From: an uncultured Eubacteriales bacterium | GTDB lineage: Bacteria > Bacillota > Clostridia > Christensenellales > Aristaeellaceae | Length of the DNA stretch: 6,711 bases | Direction of reading: 5' to 3' | Assembly: GCA_902796115.1 (NCBI GenBank) | Contig: CADBNX010000179.1 | Coordinates: 1 to 6,711 of the forward strand | Shown here: positions 5,689-6,711 of the stretch, piece by piece | Position numbering within the stretch: the stretch's first letter is position 1 | Layout: every line of letters begins with the position of its first letter | Notes under the pieces: model-generated | What the model saw: only the letters and a program-made list of their open reading frames with translations | Databases searched by the model: none | What the model was told of the DNA's origin: nothing | Position numbers and translations under genes: made by a program

Positions 5689-6711
5689 TTACGGCCCTGC
5701 TGCCTGCCGCATCAGCGCGCCGAGCGTCTCCGGCGTCATGCTGCCGATGCGGTTTTCGATCACGATGCCGTCCCGATCCACCACGACGGTCTGCGGCAGC
5801 ATCGCGGAGCCGCCCAACAGGGTAATCACGCCCGCGGTATCGACGGCAAAGGGGATGGTGAAGCCCTTTTTGTCAAGCCACGCGTTCACGTCGTCGGTCA
5901 CAAGATCGGAATGCACGGCGAGGATCGCGGCTTCGTCGCCCCACTCCTCCTGAAGCTGCTGAAAATACGGCAGCTCCCGGACGCACGGGGCGCACCAGGT
6001 GGCCCAGAAATTGAGCACCACGGTTTTTCCCCGGTGCTCCGACAGGGTCCACGCGTCCCCGTCAAGCGTGGTCAGGGTGAAATCCGGCGCGCGTTCCCCG
6101 ATTCCGTGCCCGACGGGAACGGCGGCGTCCCGCGCCTGAACGGAAGCAGGCTGCGGCGCTTCCATCCCGGCATAACCGAAATTGAAGTACAGCAGCGCGC
6201 CCAGAAGCGGCAGGAGCAGCAATGCCCGGACGGCGGCCGGGGACGGACGGCGGGAAGGTTTTGCCGCCCGCGGCGGGATATCCGCGCTCCGGAGCGTCCG
6301 TTTTCCCGCACGGAAGGAAATAGCCCCTTCCGGGCAGGCCGCCGCGCATTCGCCGCAGTGGATGCATTCGCTGTCCCCCACGCGGCGCACGTCCATGCGG
6401 CACTGCTTCACACAGTGTCCGCAGCCGGTGCAGGAGGAGGCGTCCACGCGCACGCCGACGAGGCAGATGCGGTTGAAGAGCCCGTAGATCGCCCCGAGCG
6501 GACAAAGGAAACGGCAGAACGCCCGGCAGATGAAAACTGCGGACAGGACAAAGAGCAGCAGGATGATCCATTTCTGCGCGAACAGCGCGCCCAGCATGGA
6601 AAACAGGCCGGCATTGGCGGGATGCGCGAGCAGGGGCAGCGCTCCTTCCAGGGTGCCGGCGGGGCAGATGTATTTGCAGAACGCGGGCAGGGGGATATCC
6701 TTCCCGGCGGA
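5689..6711 (-). CDS. NapH-like 4Fe-4S membrane protein fused to a TlpA/ResA-like thioredoxin domain (N-terminus outside window)
   Basis: The frame stays open to the right edge, so the gene is partial; 340 C-terminal residues are visible, counted here from position 6711. Order: FCKYICP (11-17) and FCRFLCP (65-71), two Cx3CP motifs as in NapH/YccM-like polyferredoxins, separated by a membrane helix (48-63); two 4Fe-4S ferredoxin motifs with cysteines 94/97/100/104 and 116/119/122/126; a strongly basic stretch (134-162); a second membrane helix (163-181); then a thioredoxin fold with WCAPC (239-243) and likely cis-proline 306 (MLPQT). The basic stretch before the last helix places the clusters in the cytoplasm and the thioredoxin domain outside. 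The likely role is moving electrons across the membrane to extracytoplasmic disulfides or a peroxide/sulfoxide reductase partner; this is inference. The Met at 6597 is internal, because conserved Cx3CP sequence lies before it. Confidence 0.88.
   Translation of the reverse strand, partial: SAGKDIPLPAFCKYICPAGTLEGALPLLAHPANAGLFSMLGALFAQKWIILLLFVLSAVFICRAFCRFLCPLGAIYGLFNRICLVGVRVDASSCTGCGHCVKQCRMDVRRVGDSECIHCGECAAACPEGAISFRAGKRTLRSADIPPRAAKPSRRPSPAAVRALLLLPLLGALLYFNFGYAGMEAPQPASVQARDAAVPVGHGIGERAPDFTLTTLDGDAWTLSEHRGKTVVLNFWATWCAPCVRELPYFQQLQEEWGDEAAILAVHSDLVTDDVNAWLDKKGFTIPFAVDTAGVITLLGGSAMLPQTVVVDRDGIVIENRIGSMTPETLGALMRQAAGP

Noticed and set aside
5689..6597. Taking the redox gene as complete from the Met at 6597.
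   Set aside because: The same frame is open to the window edge and contains the conserved FCKYICPAG motif before that Met, and no good ribosome site precedes 6597, so the true start is outside the window.
1..6711. Mobile elements, attachment sites, CRISPR repeats, tRNA or rRNA genes.
   Set aside because: I saw no transposase or integrase motif, no regularly spaced direct repeats and no tRNA- or rRNA-like sequence on either strand.

Overview
The window is GC-rich throughout and tightly packed with bacterial genes. Starts are preceded by strong GGAGG-type Shine-Dalgarno sites, several genes overlap or nearly touch, and the families present (a DUF990-type ABC-2 exporter, a MATE transporter, a secreted SH3-like protein, and a polyferredoxin joined to an extracytoplasmic thioredoxin domain) suit a GC-rich anaerobic Clostridia-type Firmicute, perhaps a gut lineage. 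That assignment is inference from style and gene content. No rRNA or other taxonomic marker is present.

Layout. Positions 1-72 look like the last codons of a plus-strand gene that begins outside the window. A near-consensus sigma-70/sigma-A promoter (69-96) overlaps its stop codon, and a terminator-like hairpin (113-137) follows almost at once. Positions 161-2719 hold a three-gene plus-strand operon: an ABC ATPase and two ABC-2 permeases, with overlapping or abutting ends. Together they should form one membrane exporter of unknown substrate.

The operon meets a minus-strand block tail to tail across a 30-base gap (2720-2749). Read in its own direction, that block runs from the right edge to the left: a partial polyferredoxin/thioredoxin membrane protein (6711-5689, N-terminus outside the window), a 110-base gap, a secreted SH3-like protein (5578-4151), and, 15 bases later, a MATE-family transporter (4135-2750). 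The SH3-like gene and the MATE gene are very likely co-transcribed.

Functionally the window is mostly cell-envelope biology: two unrelated exporters, one exported protein, and one likely transmembrane redox device that could pass electrons from cytoplasmic iron-sulfur clusters to a thioredoxin fold outside the membrane. I see no mobile element, CRISPR array, tRNA, rRNA or recognisable riboswitch, and no clear evidence of an entirely new system. The points most worth a second look are the polyferredoxin-thioredoxin fusion, the hairpin placed directly after the promoter, and the unassigned domains of the secreted SH3-like protein.
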